Both the position numbers and the translations under genes were made by a program. A stretch of 49,209 nucleotides of DNA from Clostridiales bacterium (GTDB lineage: Bacteria; Bacillota; Clostridia; Christensenellales; Borkfalkiaceae). Positions 40,067-49,076 of the stretch are shown here, one piece after another. Under the pieces are notes generated by a model that was given only the letters and a program-made list of their open reading frames with translations, was not told the origin of the DNA and made no database searches. Positions within the stretch are counted from its first letter, which is position 1, and each line of letters opens with the position of its first letter. Location of the stretch: NCBI GenBank assembly GCA_015069495.1, contig SVIN01000013.1, forward strand, positions 1 to 49,209, given 5' to 3'.

Positions 40067-41380
40067 TCAATCTTCTTCTTTCTTTTCACGCACAGTGACT
40101 TTGATAGGCGTACCCGAAAAATCGTACGCACGGCGAATGGTGTTTTCCAAATATCTTTGGTAGGAGAAATGCAACAACCCTTCGTCATTCACGTGCAAAA
40201 CAAACACGGGCGGACAAACCGCAACCTGCGAGGAGAAGAACACGCGCATACGTCGGCCTTGATAAGAAGGGGGTTCCTGCAAACGCACTGCATCCCCGAT
40301 CAAATCGTTCAATTCACCCGTAGGCACACGGAAGTTTGCATGCGCAAACACTTCCTCTGCCGCTGACAAAATCTTTTCCACGCGTTGCCCAGTCTTCGCA
40401 GAAATGTAGATAGATTTGTAATAATCCATAAACTTCAAATCCTCTTTCAACTGCTCCTCAAAGCGGTTGACGGTGTGGGTATCCTTTTCAATCAAATCCC
40501 ACTTGTTCATGACGATGACCGACGGTTTCCCTTGCTCGTGCACGTAACCGATAATCTTCACGTCCTGCTCGGTCAAACCTTCCGCGCTGTCTACCACCAA
40601 AAGGCAAACGTCACTGCGTCTTACCGCGTCAAACGCACGCATATTGCTGTAATATTCCACGTCGTCGTCCACGTTTTTCTTCTTACGAATCCCCGCCGTG
40701 TCGATGATGGTATAAGCCTTTTCCCCGCGGAAAAACAAGGTATCGATCGCATCGCGGGTCGTACCTGCCATGGGGGTAACGATACTGCGTTCGCTTCCCA
40801 AAATTCTGTTGACCAAACTCGACTTGCCTGCGTTGGGTTTCCCGACCACGGCAATCTTCAGCGAAGGCACTTTTTCTTCCGTTTCATCGGGGAAATATAC
40901 CATCGCTTCATCCAGTACGTCCCCAATCCCTTGCGAATGTTCCGCAGAAATCGCAAACGGTTCGCCAAGCCCTAACGAATAGAACTCGAAAATTTTATCA
41001 GGTGAATAGTTATCGATTTTATTGACAACCAAAATCACGGGTTTTTTACTGCGGCGCAAAATATCCGCCACGTCATAATCAGACGGATGCAAACCATCCT
41101 TACCGTCCGTAAAAAACAAAATAACGTCCGCGGTATCAATCGCCACTTCCGCCTGCTTTGCAATTTCTTTCCACATGATATCTTCCGACTTTAACTCGAT
41201 ACCGCCCGTATCTACCATGGTGAAATGTTTCCCGCGCCACGTCGCGTCCGTGTAAAGACGGTCGCGCGTAACCCCAGGCCTGTCTTCCGTGATGGAAATC
41301 TTTCTGCCTGCTACTCTATTAAAAAACGTACTTTTCCCAACGTTCGGTCTGCCGACCAACGCCACCAAGGGATTTGCCAT
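40067..41380 (-). CDS. der: ribosome biogenesis GTPase Der (EngA)
   Basis: 437 aa. Tandem GTPase domains: G1 motifs GRPNVGKST (10-18) and GKPNAGKSS (180-188), NKID (120-123) and NKWD in the second domain, followed by a KH-like C-terminal domain ending KVTVREKKEED. Acts in 50S subunit assembly. Strong AGGAGG ribosome site. The 109-nt gap to the DUF512 gene holds nothing recognisable. Confidence 0.97.
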   Translation of the reverse strand: MANPLVALVGRPNVGKSTFFNRVAGRKISITEDRPGVTRDRLYTDATWRGKHFTMVDTGGIELKSEDIMWKEIAKQAEVAIDTADVILFFTDGKDGLHPSDYDVADILRRSKKPVILVVNKIDNYSPDKIFEFYSLGLGEPFAISAEHSQGIGDVLDEAMVYFPDETEEKVPSLKIAVVGKPNAGKSSLVNRILGSERSIVTPMAGTTRDAIDTLFFRGEKAYTIIDTAGIRKKKNVDDDVEYYSNMRAFDAVRRSDVCLLVVDSAEGLTEQDVKIIGYVHEQGKPSVIVMNKWDLIEKDTHTVNRFEEQLKEDLKFMDYYKSIYISAKTGQRVEKILSAAEEVFAHANFRVPTGELNDLIGDAVRLQEPPSYQGRRMRVFFSSQVAVCPPVFVLHVNDEGLLHFSYQRYLENTIRRAYDFSGTPIKVTVREKKEED

Positions 41381-41489
41381 ATTCTTTTACCTCCTAAAAC
41401 ATACTATCTTCAATCGCTCAATCAATGCGCGGTGGATAACCAAAGCAACGCAAAAGCCGTCTTTTAAACGCTTTTATGGCTTGCTGTCA

Positions 41490-42803
41490 TTATAATACAT
41501 TGGTTAAGATATCTACCAAACCGCAACCGCCCAAGCGATTGATACGAATATTGTCAAATTTCAATTTCTTCTTTAATTCCTTCAAGGTCATTCCGCAAAG
41601 GAACACATCCTCAAATTCTTTCAGCGTATTGCCGGGCAACACGATTTCGTCAAAATCGCCCCCTGCTTTGCGGTACGCTTCTACCGCTTTCAAAATATCC
41701 TGCCCAGTCAACAGGCCTGTACAAGTCACCGTCGCGCCGAAAAACTCGTTGACCACGGGCAATACGTCCGTTTCCAAATTACCAATCACCGCGCGCGCTT
41801 TGTTCAACACTTCACGGTTAATTTTCTCCGCGCTGACCCCGCTGATGATCAAACTTTTCTTTTTCTTCGTCAACGTTGTGCAATCGGGCAAATCGGCAAG
41901 CCCCGCATGGACTTCAGACAAAAATTTTGCCGTCATACCAATGCCGTTTTCTATTTGTTCAAAATCCCCGTAAAAATCCGCGGATTTCAACGTTCTGCCC
42001 GCTTTTACAAAATATTCATCCGCAGGCAAAAGGAAATTTACCCCGAACTCCTTGTTCAATTCATCTACCAAATCCAACAGCTTTTCACTGTATTCCTTGT
42101 CCACGTCCGCAATCGGGTACAATCCCTCGCGGTATTTCGTAATCCCCGTCGGCACGCACGCCAAATCACGGACAGCGGGGTAATAGGAAAAGAGTTTCCG
42201 CGCCGTATACGCCAATTCTTCTCCGTCGTTTTCATTGGGTACAAGCACCGCTTGGCAGTGAATCTCAATCCCGCCCTTTGCCAATCGGTCGATTTGCTCC
42301 ACGATTTTCCCTGCGAAACGGTTGCGGAGCAACTTCACTCGCAAATCGGGATTCATCGTATGCACGGACACGTACAAGGGGGAAAGTTTCAAACGGATAA
42401 TCCTTTCCAACCCCTCATCCGAAAGATTGGTCAAGGTCACGAAATTCCCGCAGGAAAAACTCATACCGTAATCATCGTCTTTCACGTATAGACTCTCGCG
42501 CAAGCCTTTGGGCATCTGGTCTACGAAGCAGAACACGCAATGGTTGTGGCAGGTACGAATGGCGGTATTTTTGGCAAATTCCACACCCAAATCTTCCCCC
42601 TCGTCCTTTTCCACCTCAACGACCGTTTCCCCTTGTCCGCGCTTGTCGCGTACGGTCATGGTGAAATGCGTTGCCTCGCAGTAGTACAAATAATCCAACT
42701 CGTCCTCGCAAGCAAAACCGTCGAAGGCGATGATTTCGTCCCCGACCTCTAACCCCAGCTCTTTGGCAAGGGAACCGCGTTTTACTTTCGTTATCTTTAA
42801 CAT
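41490..42803 (-). CDS. DUF512 protein: PDZ domain plus radical-SAM-like Fe-S domain
   Basis: 437 aa. N-terminal PDZ-like domain (1-70; ITKVKRGSLAKELGLEVGDEIIAFDG), then C85-x3-C89-x2-C92 (CHNHCVFCFVDQ) of a radical-SAM-like TIM barrel and the DUF512 C-terminal half (LPADEYFVKAGRTL, VSVHTMNPDLRVKLLRN, CTGLLTGQDI, FLCGMTL). Conserved neighbour of der in clostridia. Reaction unknown. Located 10 nt after rluD. Confidence 0.92.
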   Translation of the reverse strand: MLKITKVKRGSLAKELGLEVGDEIIAFDGFACEDELDYLYYCEATHFTMTVRDKRGQGETVVEVEKDEGEDLGVEFAKNTAIRTCHNHCVFCFVDQMPKGLRESLYVKDDDYGMSFSCGNFVTLTNLSDEGLERIIRLKLSPLYVSVHTMNPDLRVKLLRNRFAGKIVEQIDRLAKGGIEIHCQAVLVPNENDGEELAYTARKLFSYYPAVRDLACVPTGITKYREGLYPIADVDKEYSEKLLDLVDELNKEFGVNFLLPADEYFVKAGRTLKSADFYGDFEQIENGIGMTAKFLSEVHAGLADLPDCTTLTKKKKSLIISGVSAEKINREVLNKARAVIGNLETDVLPVVNEFFGATVTCTGLLTGQDILKAVEAYRKAGGDFDEIVLPGNTLKEFEDVFLCGMTLKELKKKLKFDNIRINRLGGCGLVDILTNVL

Positions 42804-42813
42804 ACTCTATCCT

Positions 42814-43755
42814 TTACAGCGTAATCCTTTCCACGCCGTACTGTTTACACAATTTATCCAAAATTTCCTGAAACGCGGGGGGCAGGGGTGCGTTGAACGA
42901 CATCCTTTCCCCCGTCGAAGGGTGAGTAAGTTGCAATTGCCAAGCGTGCAACAACTGTCCGTCCGCCTTGATTTTTTGCTTTTTATACCCATACACAGGA
43001 TCCCCTGCAACAGGATGTCCAAGGTGTTTGGCGTGCACGCGGATTTGGTGTGTTCTGCCCGTTTGCAAATCAAACTTACACAAGGTAAAATCCCCGCCGA
43101 AATGCGCCACCGTTTCAAAATCGGTGATGGCAATTTTCCCCTGTCCGTCGGGCAATACCGCCATCTTCAATCGGTCGGTCGGATGTCTGCCGATATCGGT
43201 GACCACCCGCCCGCGCTCCTCTTTGAGGTTGCCTTCCAATAAGGCGTAATAGGTACGTCGGCAAGTTTTTTCCGCAATCTGCCCCGCCAAAGAAACGTGC
43301 GCTTTATCATTTTTCGCCACCACCAACAAACCCGTGGTGTCCTTGTCAATGCGGTGTACAATCCCCGGGCGCAACACCCCGCCGACTCCGCTAAGCGAAT
43401 CCAGCGCATACAGCAACGCGTTGACCAACGTACCGCTTTCATTGCCGTTGCCTACGTGCACGGTCATACCCTGCGGTTTGTTCACCACCGCAAAATCCTT
43501 ATCTTCATACACGATATCAATGGGAATATTTTCGGGTTGTACGGCGTATGCTACCGCCTCAGGAATACACACGGTAACGCTGTCGCCCGTCTTGATTTCC
43601 GCGCCCGCCTTTTTCACCACCGAGCCATTGACGGATACCTGCCCGTCTTCAATCAGCTTTTTTAAGCGTGAACGTGTGAAATCTTCCGTCTGGTCGCTTA
43701 AAAACACGTCCAGCCGTTTGCAATTCTCTTCCGCCACGAACAATCGCTGATCCAT
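42814..43755 (-). CDS. rluD: RluD-family pseudouridine synthase
   Basis: 313 aa. S4 RNA-binding domain (about 12-65) and catalytic domain with PGIVHRIDKDTTGLLVVAKND, where Asp137 is the nucleophile; later LQTGRTHQIRVHAKHLGHPVAGDP. Isomerises uridines in 23S rRNA in RluD itself. Firmicutes have several paralogues (YlyB, YjbO, YhcT), and adjacency to lspA matches ylyB of Bacillus. Located 3 nt after lspA. Confidence 0.93.
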   Translation of the reverse strand: MDQRLFVAEENCKRLDVFLSDQTEDFTRSRLKKLIEDGQVSVNGSVVKKAGAEIKTGDSVTVCIPEAVAYAVQPENIPIDIVYEDKDFAVVNKPQGMTVHVGNGNESGTLVNALLYALDSLSGVGGVLRPGIVHRIDKDTTGLLVVAKNDKAHVSLAGQIAEKTCRRTYYALLEGNLKEERGRVVTDIGRHPTDRLKMAVLPDGQGKIAITDFETVAHFGGDFTLCKFDLQTGRTHQIRVHAKHLGHPVAGDPVYGYKKQKIKADGQLLHAWQLQLTHPSTGERMSFNAPLPPAFQEILDKLCKQYGVERITL

Positions 43756-43758
43756 ACC

Positions 43759-44448
43759 TTATTCTTCCTTTTCCTCTATTGACTTGGCTTCCATATTCCG
43801 CAAAGCCCTTTCCTGCTTTTTCGCCAATTTTTTCGCTTGTTTTTGTTCTTCTCTTTCTTCGTATTCTTTCGACAATGCTTTGTATTTCTTCGTCAAGGGG
43901 AACATTGCACCCGCGTCAAAAAACAATATTGCAGCCATCAAGGTAATCGCCCCGCCTACGATAAAGAAGTCCGCGAAATTACATACCCCGAAATCAAACA
44001 TGAAAATTTTCAAACGCACCATATCGCGCACACCGTCCCAAGTAGACGGATCCGTGGCAGAATAGGGTTCCCACACTTGATAATATACACGGTCAATGAG
44101 GTTACCCACACCGCCCGCGATGATAAGCACCAATGCAACGCGCACCCACCTACGGCGAGGGTCTATCTTCAGGTAATAAATCGTAAACACGACAAATACA
44201 ACAACCGTTGACCATACCAACGCCATTTTTGCGGGGGGTGTCATGTCTTTCATCATGCTAAACGCAACCCCGCGGTTGTACGCCAATCCCCATTCTAAAT
44301 ACCCAGGGATAATTTCAAAATACGGGTCGCCAACGTCAAAATACGCGTCCGCCAAAATCTTCGTGACCATGTCAATCAAAACGAGAACGGCAAACAACAG
44401 CGCCCCCCACAGCCACGAACCTTTTAAACTCTTTTTTCTTTCACTCAT
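43759..44448 (-). CDS. lspA: lipoprotein signal peptidase (signal peptidase II)
   Basis: 229 aa from ATG 44448, which shares one base with the pncB stop codon (TGATG). Four spans; catalytic aspartates D119 (GGVGNLIDRV) and D160 (NFADFF), plus GLAYNRGVAFSM. Cleaves the signal peptide of diacylglyceryl-prolipoproteins. A highly charged tail (about 185-229; EEREEQKQAKKLAKKQER) and an extended loop between the two aspartates make it longer than the usual 150-170 aa. Translationally coupled to pncB. Confidence 0.95.
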   Translation of the reverse strand: MSERKKSLKGSWLWGALLFAVLVLIDMVTKILADAYFDVGDPYFEIIPGYLEWGLAYNRGVAFSMMKDMTPPAKMALVWSTVVVFVVFTIYYLKIDPRRRWVRVALVLIIAGGVGNLIDRVYYQVWEPYSATDPSTWDGVRDMVRLKIFMFDFGVCNFADFFIVGGAITLMAAILFFDAGAMFPLTKKYKALSKEYEEREEQKQAKKLAKKQERALRNMEAKSIEEKEE

Positions 44449-45905
44449 CAATTTTTCGTTTCCTTTTTATTTTTCTGACGAATTTCGTCAATCATACCGC
44501 TCTTCAAAGCATGCAGTTTGGTCGAAAGGTCAACCTTGTAGAATTGGGGCAAATCCAATCGAAGATATTCTTCCCAGAATTTGGAAAGTTGATTCTTGGC
44601 GAATGCTTGCACCTCTTTGATATGCGGGAACTTATACACCAATTGACCGCCCTTGACGATGGTATGTTGTAAAGGTTCCGCATAGAAATTTTCAATTTCA
44701 TGCTGTTTCCACGTTTCCACAGGGTGGAAGATGGTCAATGGCTTGGTATCGTCGATTTCTTCCTCATACAAAGTAATCAAATCGGCAATCGCCATACCGT
44801 TTTCACGATCGTACAAACGATACAACTTCTTAAACCCAGGGTTGGTGATTTTTACATGATTATCCGACAGCTTAATTTTCGGGGTGGAATTGCCGTCTTT
44901 GTCAATGACCGAGGACAGCTTATAAACCCCGCCAAGCGAGGGTAAATCTTCCGAAGTAATCAACTTCGTACCAATCCCCCACGTATCAATTTTTGCGCCT
45001 TGGTGAAGCAGGGAAGTAATCAACCGTTCGTCCAAATCCCCCGACACGCAAATCAGAGCTTCAGAAAATCCCGCGTCGTCCAACATTTTACGCGCTTTCT
45101 TCGAAAGGTAAGCAAGGTCGCCGCTATCCAAACGGATTCCCTTAGGTTTATGCCCTTCCGCCTTCAATTCTTGGAAAACTTTAATGGCGTTGGGCACACC
45201 GCTGCGCAAAGTATCGTAGGTATCCACAAGCAACATACAATTGTCGGGATAAGCATTTGCATACGCGCGGAAAGCGTCGTATTCGGTGGGATAATCCATG
45301 ACAAAGCTGTGCGCCATCGTACCCGCAACGGGCACGTCGAACATTTTACCTGCAATCACGTTCGAGGTAGAAGAACATCCGCCGATGATTGCCGCACGTG
45401 CGCCGTAAATCCCAGCGTCGGGCCCTTGCGCTCTGCGCAAACCAAATTCCATCACCGCGCCCTTACCCGCCGTTGCTCGGCAGATTTTTGCCGATTTCGT
45501 CGCAATCAGGGTTTGGTGATTGATGATGTTGAGCAATGCGGTTTCTGCAAACTGCGCCTGAATTAAGGGCGCTTTTACCGTTAAAATGGGTTCACCGGGA
45601 AAGACTGGTTCCCCTTCCTTCACCGCGTACACGTCCCCCGTGAAACGCATGTCTTTCAAGTAAGCAAGAAAACCTTCGTCGAAAATATTCAACGAGCGGA
45701 GATACGCGATATCTTCGTCGTCAAAACGCCAATTCAACAGGTAATCCATCGCCTGTTCTAACCCCGCCGCAATCGAATAACTGATTAACTCTCTTCTTCT
45801 AAAAAATAAATCGAAAGTAACCGTTTCTTCATGTTTGCCGTTCTTGTAAAAACCATACCCCATTGTCAATTGATAAAGGTCGGTTAAGAGGGTTAAATTT
45901 CTCAT
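44448..45905 (-). CDS. pncB: nicotinate phosphoribosyltransferase
   Basis: 485 aa. Forms nicotinate mononucleotide from nicotinate and PRPP (Preiss-Handler NAD salvage). Seen: [58 protein letters not shown] (catalytic His region), [17 protein letters not shown], and WGIGTKLIT. Cytosolic. It sits between lgt and lspA with a 2-nt gap and a 1-nt overlap, so all three are almost surely one transcript. Confidence 0.96.
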   Translation of the reverse strand: MRNLTLLTDLYQLTMGYGFYKNGKHEETVTFDLFFRRRELISYSIAAGLEQAMDYLLNWRFDDEDIAYLRSLNIFDEGFLAYLKDMRFTGDVYAVKEGEPVFPGEPILTVKAPLIQAQFAETALLNIINHQTLIATKSAKICRATAGKGAVMEFGLRRAQGPDAGIYGARAAIIGGCSSTSNVIAGKMFDVPVAGTMAHSFVMDYPTEYDAFRAYANAYPDNCMLLVDTYDTLRSGVPNAIKVFQELKAEGHKPKGIRLDSGDLAYLSKKARKMLDDAGFSEALICVSGDLDERLITSLLHQGAKIDTWGIGTKLITSEDLPSLGGVYKLSSVIDKDGNSTPKIKLSDNHVKITNPGFKKLYRLYDRENGMAIADLITLYEEEIDDTKPLTIFHPVETWKQHEIENFYAEPLQHTIVKGGQLVYKFPHIKEVQAFAKNQLSKFWEEYLRLDLPQFYKVDLSTKLHALKSGMIDEIRQKNKKETKN

Positions 45906-45907
45906 GA

Positions 45908-46873
45908 TTATTCCTCCGTATTATCTTTAGGTTTCGTTGTCTTATCGTTTTCCTTCACCGTGTAACGTTCAGGATACACCTGACACATTTTATTGATTTT
46001 GCTGAAATACGCCACTTCATCGGGGGTATCTCCGATGAATTTGGAAATGCCGTACGGATCGCCGTTTGCCGAACCAAGCAACGACCCTTCCTGTTTTTTA
46101 TTGGTCAACAGCACGTACACCAACAGTGCCACACCGAACAAGCACAGCAACACCGAGAAAACAAGCGACCAAGGAATCGAACCTTTGTTGAGGATAAATT
46201 CTTGATAACGCAAAGGCTCCATCACCGTACGGGTCAATCCATAAATGATAAAGTAGCAAGCCGTGTTGATACCATTGGGTTTTTTCGGGTTAAACCACCC
46301 ATGTAAAAACAGTAAAATCGCCGCGGTCAAGGTCACCATGCTTTCATAGAAGAAGAAAGCATAATACCAACCGTCGGGCGCTACGAAAGAGTCGGTAATG
46401 TATACCGCAAACGGGAAGAATTGTAACGCTTCGTTGGTTACGGGGCGACCGAACACTTCTTGGTTCACAAAGTTCCCCCAACGCCCAATGGATTGCGCCA
46501 ACAATAAACCGACCACAATACAATCGCCCGCGCGGAAGAAGTTCACTTTTTTAAAATAGCAAACCCCAAGCACGCTAAACAATCCGCCGAGGATACCGCC
46601 CGTAATCGCCAAACCGCCGTCTTGAATACGCCACCAATCCTTAAACGGAATTCCGTCCGTGATACAGTAGAATATACGGGTGGTTGCAATTGCAATGGGC
46701 AAACAAATGACGAAAAAGGTCAAAAACAAGTCCGCCGACATATTTCTGCGCTGAAACAACAGCGAAATTACGAAAAATGCCGCCATCATACCGCATACGA
46801 TAATCACTGCGTACCAATGGATTTTTAACCCAAACACTGTGAAATATTTTGCCATGAGATTCGAAAGTACCAT
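45908..46873 (-). CDS. lgt: prolipoprotein diacylglyceryl transferase
   Basis: 321 aa, about seven spans. Attaches diacylglycerol to the lipobox cysteine, the step before LspA. Signature SIGRWGNFVNQEVFG (Arg/Asn of the Lgt motif), GGLAITGGILGG, LYESM-like YESMVTL, and GLTRTVMEPLR. A hydrophilic C-terminal extension of about 60 residues (from LLTNKKQEGS) is cytoplasmic and of unknown role. GAGGAG ribosome site; promoter 46920-46948. First gene of the lgt-pncB-lspA-rluD-DUF512-der-plsY-trkA-trkH train. Confidence 0.95.
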   Translation of the reverse strand: MVLSNLMAKYFTVFGLKIHWYAVIIVCGMMAAFFVISLLFQRRNMSADLFLTFFVICLPIAIATTRIFYCITDGIPFKDWWRIQDGGLAITGGILGGLFSVLGVCYFKKVNFFRAGDCIVVGLLLAQSIGRWGNFVNQEVFGRPVTNEALQFFPFAVYITDSFVAPDGWYYAFFFYESMVTLTAAILLFLHGWFNPKKPNGINTACYFIIYGLTRTVMEPLRYQEFILNKGSIPWSLVFSVLLCLFGVALLVYVLLTNKKQEGSLLGSANGDPYGISKFIGDTPDEVAYFSKINKMCQVYPERYTVKENDKTTKPKDNTEE

Positions 46874-46919
46874 ATTGTTTACTCCTCGCGGAAGATTTAC
46901 AACCGCTCATACAGATATT

Positions 46920-46948
46920 ATTATAACATAATAATAAAAAGCCGTCAA
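46920..46948 (-). promoter_or_regulatory. promoter of the lgt operon
   Basis: Minus-strand TTGACG (46943-46948), 17 nt, TATAAT (46920-46925). The -35 box forms part of the 3' arm of the upstream terminator. Confidence 0.8.
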
Positions 46949-46963
46949 CATCTCACTGACGAC
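46935..46963 (-). terminator. terminator of the ECF S-component gene, overlapping the lgt promoter
   Basis: GTCGTCA (46957-46963) pairs with TGACGGC (46941-46947, one G-T pair), then TTTTTA on the minus strand; also T-rich on the plus side. Confidence 0.7.
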
Positions 46964-46995
46964 TTTTTTTATTTTTTTATAAAAAAATAATATGA

Positions 46996-47595
46996 TTAGA
47001 GCTTTATTTTCAAAATTTTTACTTTTGCCAAGGCTGGCAGGATCAAAAATAACAGCACGTAATTCGCGATGCTATTCAAAATTTGCCCTTGTAAAAACAA
47101 GCGGTTCAGCAAAAACAACCACCAAGTTGAGAAGGTTTTTCGATACCATAAAAGATATAACGCAGTGGTATTGATTGCAACGGTGCAAATCAAAAAAGTC
47201 ACCAATGCGATTAGGCTCAATTTCACCACCCACGCGCGCTTGCCTTGCCAGTTCAAACCATTAAAAATCAGCCCGCCGAACAATGCCATCAACGCGGTCG
47301 CCAACCCCAACCACGGAGTCCAATTATTCGCACTGCCCGTACCGATGAAATACCCCAAAAAATCTCCGACCATGCAGGACGCAAAACCAAACAGCGGGCC
47401 AATCAATATTCCCGTCAGCACCGACATGAAAATTGTCAAGGAAAATTGCGTAACCCCCAAAGAAAAGGAAAAATACGCGTTTTCCACCACGTTCAATGCG
47501 GTGATAACGCCTAGGTAGGCAATGAGACGACTGCCCCTTTTATCAGACAGAATCCCCGAAAACCAAACGCCTTGTTGTTTTTTTACTTTTGACAT
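46996..47595 (-). CDS. folT: ECF transporter S component, folate type
   Basis: 199 aa, about six spans. The S-component signature region is FSLGVTQFSLTIFMSVLTGILIGPLFGFASCMVGDFLGYFIG followed by WTPWLGLATALMALFGGLIF, which resembles the folate-family (FolT) substrate-binding subunit of energy-coupling factor importers. It would work with EcfA/A'/T encoded elsewhere. The tetrahydrofolate riboswitch in its leader strongly supports a folate substrate. A basic N-terminus (MSKVKKQQG) precedes span 1. Confidence 0.88.
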   Translation of the reverse strand: MSKVKKQQGVWFSGILSDKRGSRLIAYLGVITALNVVENAYFSFSLGVTQFSLTIFMSVLTGILIGPLFGFASCMVGDFLGYFIGTGSANNWTPWLGLATALMALFGGLIFNGLNWQGKRAWVVKLSLIALVTFLICTVAINTTALYLLWYRKTFSTWWLFLLNRLFLQGQILNSIANYVLLFLILPALAKVKILKIKL

Positions 47596-47601
47596 AATAA
47601 A

Positions 47602-47620
47602 AACCTCCCGTTCGAGAGGT
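47602..47620 (-). terminator. riboswitch expression platform: terminator containing the ribosome site
   Basis: ACCTC / GAGGT-type stem (minus-strand ACCTCTCGAACGGGAGGT) followed by TTTTTTATT and ATG. The GGGAGG ribosome site of folT lies in its 3' arm, so formation of the hairpin can end transcription and also hide the ribosome site. Confidence 0.75.
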
Positions 47621-47670
47621 CCGCAAACGCACCGTTTTATACTTCAACGCATACATGGGTGCTTCATTTG

Positions 47671-47765
47671 TTAGCGGACGCGCTTTGACATCGCAGGAGA
47701 AACACCCCTTTCGTTCATCGACAACGTCCCGTTCGATGACACTTTACGCGCCAAAACTACTCTTA
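47671..47765 (-). promoter_or_regulatory. tetrahydrofolate (THF) riboswitch aptamer
   Basis: On the minus strand the conserved THF-aptamer blocks appear in order: AGAGTAG, GCGCGTAAAGTG, a stem TCATCGA/TCGATGA enclosing ACGGGACGTTG, ACGAAAGG, AAAGCGCGTCCGC. P1 would be GTAAG/CTAAC with one mismatch. Known members bind reduced folates and control folate transport or synthesis genes, consistent with folT downstream. Confidence 0.85.
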
Positions 47766-47778
47766 CTTTCTAAAATCT

Positions 47779-47807
47779 ATTATACCCCTTTCCTGTAAAA
47801 AAGGCAA
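47779..47807 (-). promoter_or_regulatory. promoter of the riboswitch-folT transcript
   Basis: Minus-strand TTGCCT (47802-47807), 17 nt, TATAAT (47779-47784), just upstream of the aptamer. Confidence 0.75.
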
Positions 47808-47860
47808 GCATTTGGATATTGCTTTTGCATATTTTTCCAACCATCACGCAAAATAGAAGT

Positions 47861-48547
47861 ATGGCACTTATTTTTATCCGTACGGCAATCATATTTATTA
47901 CCTTATTTATTGTTATGCGTTTGATGGGGAAACGGCAGATTGGGGAAATGCAACCTTACGAGCTGGTCATTACCCTTATCATCTCCGAACTTGCCTGCAT
48001 CCCCATGGCAGACCCGACCATTCCTTTGCTGTACGGCATTGTCGCCATCCTCACCGTGTATCTTTTACATCAAATCGTGTGCGTGCTGGATTTGAAAATC
48101 CGAGGAGCAAAAACGATATTGAGCGGTGAACCAAGCGTGGTGTTGAATAAAAACGGCATCGACGATACGCAATTGAAAAAGAACAATTTGAACGTGTCCG
48201 ACTTGATTGAGAGCCTGCGCGTCGAGGGGTATTTTTCCTTGGATGCAGTCGAGTATGCTCTCTACGAGGCAGAAGGAACTTTTTCCGCCTTGCCTAAAAA
48301 GGAGTACGCGGAATTGCAAACTTCCTTACCCGTCATCATCGTAGACGAAGGGAAATTTATCAAACATAACGTAGCATTGACGAAGCAGGACAATGATTAT
48401 TATTTAGAGGTTTTGCGGGGGCAGGGTTGCGATGAGTTAAAAAATATCCTCGTTTTAACCGTGGACGGCGACGGCAAAGCCTACCTGCAAGAACGGGGAA
48501 AATCATATAAAACTTTCCGTCTTGATTGGACGGAAAAATTGTGGTAA
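47861..48547 (+). CDS. DUF421 (YetF-type) membrane protein
   Basis: 228 aa from ATG 47861, matching the family start (MALIFIRTAIIFITLFIVMRLMGKRQIGEMQPYELVITLIISELACIPMADP). Three N-terminal spans, then a cytoplasmic two-part alpha/beta domain (SGEPSVVLNKNGIDDTQLKKNNLNVSDLIESLRVEGYFSLDAVEYALYEAEGTFS). Role in bacilli: spore or membrane related, not well defined. A TTG-started longer frame lacks a ribosome site. The next gene is the usual partner. Confidence 0.9.
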   Translation: MALIFIRTAIIFITLFIVMRLMGKRQIGEMQPYELVITLIISELACIPMADPTIPLLYGIVAILTVYLLHQIVCVLDLKIRGAKTILSGEPSVVLNKNGIDDTQLKKNNLNVSDLIESLRVEGYFSLDAVEYALYEAEGTFSALPKKEYAELQTSLPVIIVDEGKFIKHNVALTKQDNDYYLEVLRGQGCDELKNILVLTVDGDGKAYLQERGKSYKTFRLDWTEKLW

Positions 48548-48559
48548 AGGAGAGACAAA

Positions 48560-48937
48560 ATGATTCGCACCATCATCAGCGCGATTATTACCCTTGCGCT
48601 TATCATCGGGGTATCTATCTACGAACTGCATTTCGTACAAACAACCTTTGAGATTTTCCATGCGGAAGTCCGCATTTTGAAACAGAAGACAGAACTTGGC
48701 GAGGCAACTTATACGGATGGGCTTGCCATGCGCTCATACTGGGATACGCAAAAACGAGTTTTACACGTTTGGGTCCCCCACTCCGCTTTGGCAGAAATCG
48801 ATTACCAATTGGACGAAGCCATCGGGTGTTTGTACACACAAGACTACGCGTCTGCTTTACCGAAAATCGAGGTCATTTTGGGTTTATCGGAAAACGTACC
48901 GTACGGATATACACTGCGCCTTGGAAACATTTTTTAA
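48560..48937 (+). CDS. DUF4363 family protein
   Basis: 125 aa. One N-terminal membrane span (about 4-20), then a helical extracytoplasmic domain (QKRVLHVWVPHSALAEIDYQLDEAIGCLYTQDYASALPKIEVI). Proteins of this family typically follow a DUF421 gene, as here (12-nt gap, AAAGGAGAG ribosome site). Function unknown; likely a complex with the DUF421 protein (inference). Confidence 0.87.
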   Translation: MIRTIISAIITLALIIGVSIYELHFVQTTFEIFHAEVRILKQKTELGEATYTDGLAMRSYWDTQKRVLHVWVPHSALAEIDYQLDEAIGCLYTQDYASALPKIEVILGLSENVPYGYTLRLGNIF

Positions 48938-49029
48938 TTCTCTTCTTTTCAATATTTTCAACAATTTCTATTCCCATTCTATAGACTTTCCTCTCATAAA
49001 ATTACAACCTCGTGTTTACGCGCACCTAT

Positions 49030-49065
49030 ACTTGAACACTTGAACAATTGTTCAAGTGTTCAAGT
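49030..49065. repeat. 36-bp perfect palindrome
   Basis: ACTTGAACACTTGAACAA followed by its exact complement, centred on AATT. It consists of four TTGAACA-like half-sites. It is nested inside a wider pair ACAACCTC/GAGGTTGT (from about 49003 to 49080). It could be an operator, a terminator-like hairpin for DUF4363, or part of a mobile element. Confidence 0.75.
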
Positions 49066-49076
49066 GTTATTTGAGG

